Below, piece by piece: positions 63,061 through 64,000 of a stretch of DNA of 64,000 bases. The position numbers and the translations under genes were made by a program. The DNA lies in assembly GCA_035353815.1 (NCBI GenBank), contig DAOQAG010000004.1:1-64000 (forward strand). Direction: 5' to 3'. The notes below the pieces were generated by a model, which saw nothing but the letters and a program-made list of their open reading frames with translations, ran no database searches and was not told where the DNA came from. Source of the DNA: JAKPUX01 sp035353815 (GTDB lineage Bacteria; Zhuqueibacterota; Zhuqueibacteria; Residuimicrobiales; Residuimicrobiaceae). The number at the start of each line of letters is the position of its first letter. Within the stretch, counting starts at the first letter, position 1.

Positions 63061-63200
63061 GGCTTCCTCCTTCAGGAAGAGCTCTCCGCGGGAATTTAGG
63101 AAAAATAGCGGGAGAAACCAACAAAATTGAAAAGAGCTTGCTATTTTCATCAACAATCTTAAATTTATAGACACTAGCATTTTCATTTATGGAGGCCTGG

Positions 63201-63884
63201 ATGCGTAAAGGGTTGTTTGGGTTGGTGTTGGGATTGAGTCTGCTGGGGATCCAGTGCTCCGAGCCCACCAAATCAGAGGAAGAAATTCCGGAAGCGCCGG
63301 CGATGATCGTCCTCAGTGGACCTTCCTCGGTGAACGCGCCGCCGCAGATCGCACAAAAGGCGGATGAGGTCAATTTTTACTTCAATTCGGTCGCGGATCT
63401 GCTGGACGATCTCGCCGCGGCCACCCCGGCGATCAACAGCAATATCTACACCTGGGAGATCGCTCTCGGCAACGGCAGCGTCAAGAAGCAGATCAAGGCG
63501 GTGCGCCGGTCGGACAAATCGATCGACTGGACGGCGGTGCTCAACGGCGAAGCCGTCGATGGCACCCTCTACAGCGACCGCAAGCTCTTCACCGGCAAAT
63601 CCGCAGCGGGCAATACCGCGCAGACCTGGACCTTTTACGAACTGGTCTCGGGTGGCATCACCCACAAGATCGCCTGGAGCAAAGATAGCAAAAACGGCGT
63701 GGTTCAGCTGGATGACACCTTTGCCGCGACCGATGCCCTCTGGCACCTGACCAATGCCCGGGATTCATCGGGGAGTTTTCGCTATACGCTGGCCGGGAAG
63801 CTGCAATTCGAAGCTGCCTGGAAGGCCGATGGCTCGGGACTCTATATCGATCATACGCTCTCAGACACCACGTCCTGGGAGTAA
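63201..63884 (+). CDS. Lipoprotein of unknown function
   Basis: 227 residues. MRKGLFGLVLGLSLLGIQC ends in a lipobox (LGIQ|C), then an acidic linker (SEPTKSEEEIPEAP). The mature part is beta-rich with no recognised family (VNFYFNSVADLLDDLAAATP, IYTWEIALGNGSVKKQIKAV, HKIAWSKDSKNGVVQLDDTF, FRYTLAGKLQFEAAWKADGS). GGAGG is five bases before the ATG chosen; an earlier in-frame ATG at 63189 would spoil the lipoprotein signal. It is divergent from the spermidine-synthase-like gene and is followed by another gene start after 42 bases. Confidence 0.72.
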   Translation: MRKGLFGLVLGLSLLGIQCSEPTKSEEEIPEAPAMIVLSGPSSVNAPPQIAQKADEVNFYFNSVADLLDDLAAATPAINSNIYTWEIALGNGSVKKQIKAVRRSDKSIDWTAVLNGEAVDGTLYSDRKLFTGKSAAGNTAQTWTFYELVSGGITHKIAWSKDSKNGVVQLDDTFAATDALWHLTNARDSSGSFRYTLAGKLQFEAAWKADGSGLYIDHTLSDTTSWE

Positions 63885-63926
63885 GCCGCACAGCAGCCAC
63901 AGTGTTGCGCCGCAGGCAGGAGAGGG

Positions 63927-64000
63927 ATGAGAATCAAGCAAGACAGCGCCGGGGGGCCGGGGGAGACGCCTGTTTTCCAGCGCGCCCTGGTGGCGCTTGC
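63927..64000 (+). CDS. Start of a gene running off the window
   Basis: AGGAGAGGG directly precedes ATG at 63927; the open frame reads MRIKQDSAGGPGETPVFQRA and continues beyond the end. It is 42 bases after the lipoprotein gene in the same direction. The product cannot be recognised from 24 residues. Confidence 0.5.
   Translation, partial: MRIKQDSAGGPGETPVFQRALVAL

Overview
The window is a 64 kb scaffold piece from a GC-rich, diderm bacterium, most likely an uncultured member of the FCB group (Calditrichota or candidate division KSB1-like). Three placeholder gaps of exactly 100 N suggest a metagenome-assembled genome. The lineage guess rests on secreted proteins ending in a YPNPFN-type FlgD-like/type IX sorting-like domain, a CarboxypepD_reg-type TonB receptor, LVIVD and SdrD-B surface proteins, a DUF4954 protein and tandem DUF4097 proteins. 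It is inference; no 16S rRNA gene is present.

Layout. 1-87: 3' part of a CAT-anticodon tRNA and its terminator. 300-5.7 kb: a flavoprotein remnant and two convergent secreted proteins. 6-16.4 kb (minus strand): GH36 alpha-galactosidase, a cytidylate-kinase-like protein with a MATE transporter, a GH30 glycosidase, an SIS-domain protein with a DUF4954 beta-helix protein, and a small outer-membrane barrel. 16.6-19 kb: lipid kinase, a PLD-family fragment cut by a gap, and an alpha/beta hydrolase. 19.1-25.9 kb: an arginine operon read argR-argG-argH-argC-argJ-argB-argD, with two ARG boxes over the argR start and a triplicated argH/argC junction. 26-30.8 kb: TPR protein, lipoprotein and TonB-dependent receptor. 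30.87-31.24 kb: a 42-bp tandem array, interrupted by a gap, between the divergent receptor and a secreted Fes-like esterase. 33.1-39.6 kb: an SDR reductase, the housekeeping run ffh-rpsP-rimM-trmD-rplS, and a long-chain acyl-CoA synthetase. 39.7-46 kb (minus): a zinc-ribbon protein, two envelope proteins, and an ECF sigma / HEAT-repeat anti-sigma / DUF4097 / DUF4097 operon with a sigma-E-like promoter in front. 46.2-52.7 kb: SpoVG, a radical SAM protein coupled to a membrane PHP hydrolase, a flavin monooxygenase, a GNAT and a pseudouridine synthase. 52.9-64 kb: a 1370-residue SdrD-B/DUF11 surface protein, an MFS exporter, a GNAT, a small membrane protein, an exported-looking PCMT overlapping a membrane-fused spermidine-synthase-like protein, a lipoprotein and the start of another gene.

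How the genes fit together. The arginine genes form a self-regulated pathway operon lacking argF and carAB here. The TonB receptor, its lipoprotein and the divergent esterase look like a nutrient or siderophore locus. GH36, GH30 and the sorted surface proteins point to polysaccharide use. The sigma/anti-sigma/DUF4097 set looks like an envelope-stress circuit. A recurring oddity is short, decayed duplication of gene termini in intergenic DNA (argH/argC, esterase 5' end, pseudouridine synthase 3' end), together with separate 40- and 42-bp tandem repeats. Non-ATG starts are frequent, including a probable CTG start for rimM.
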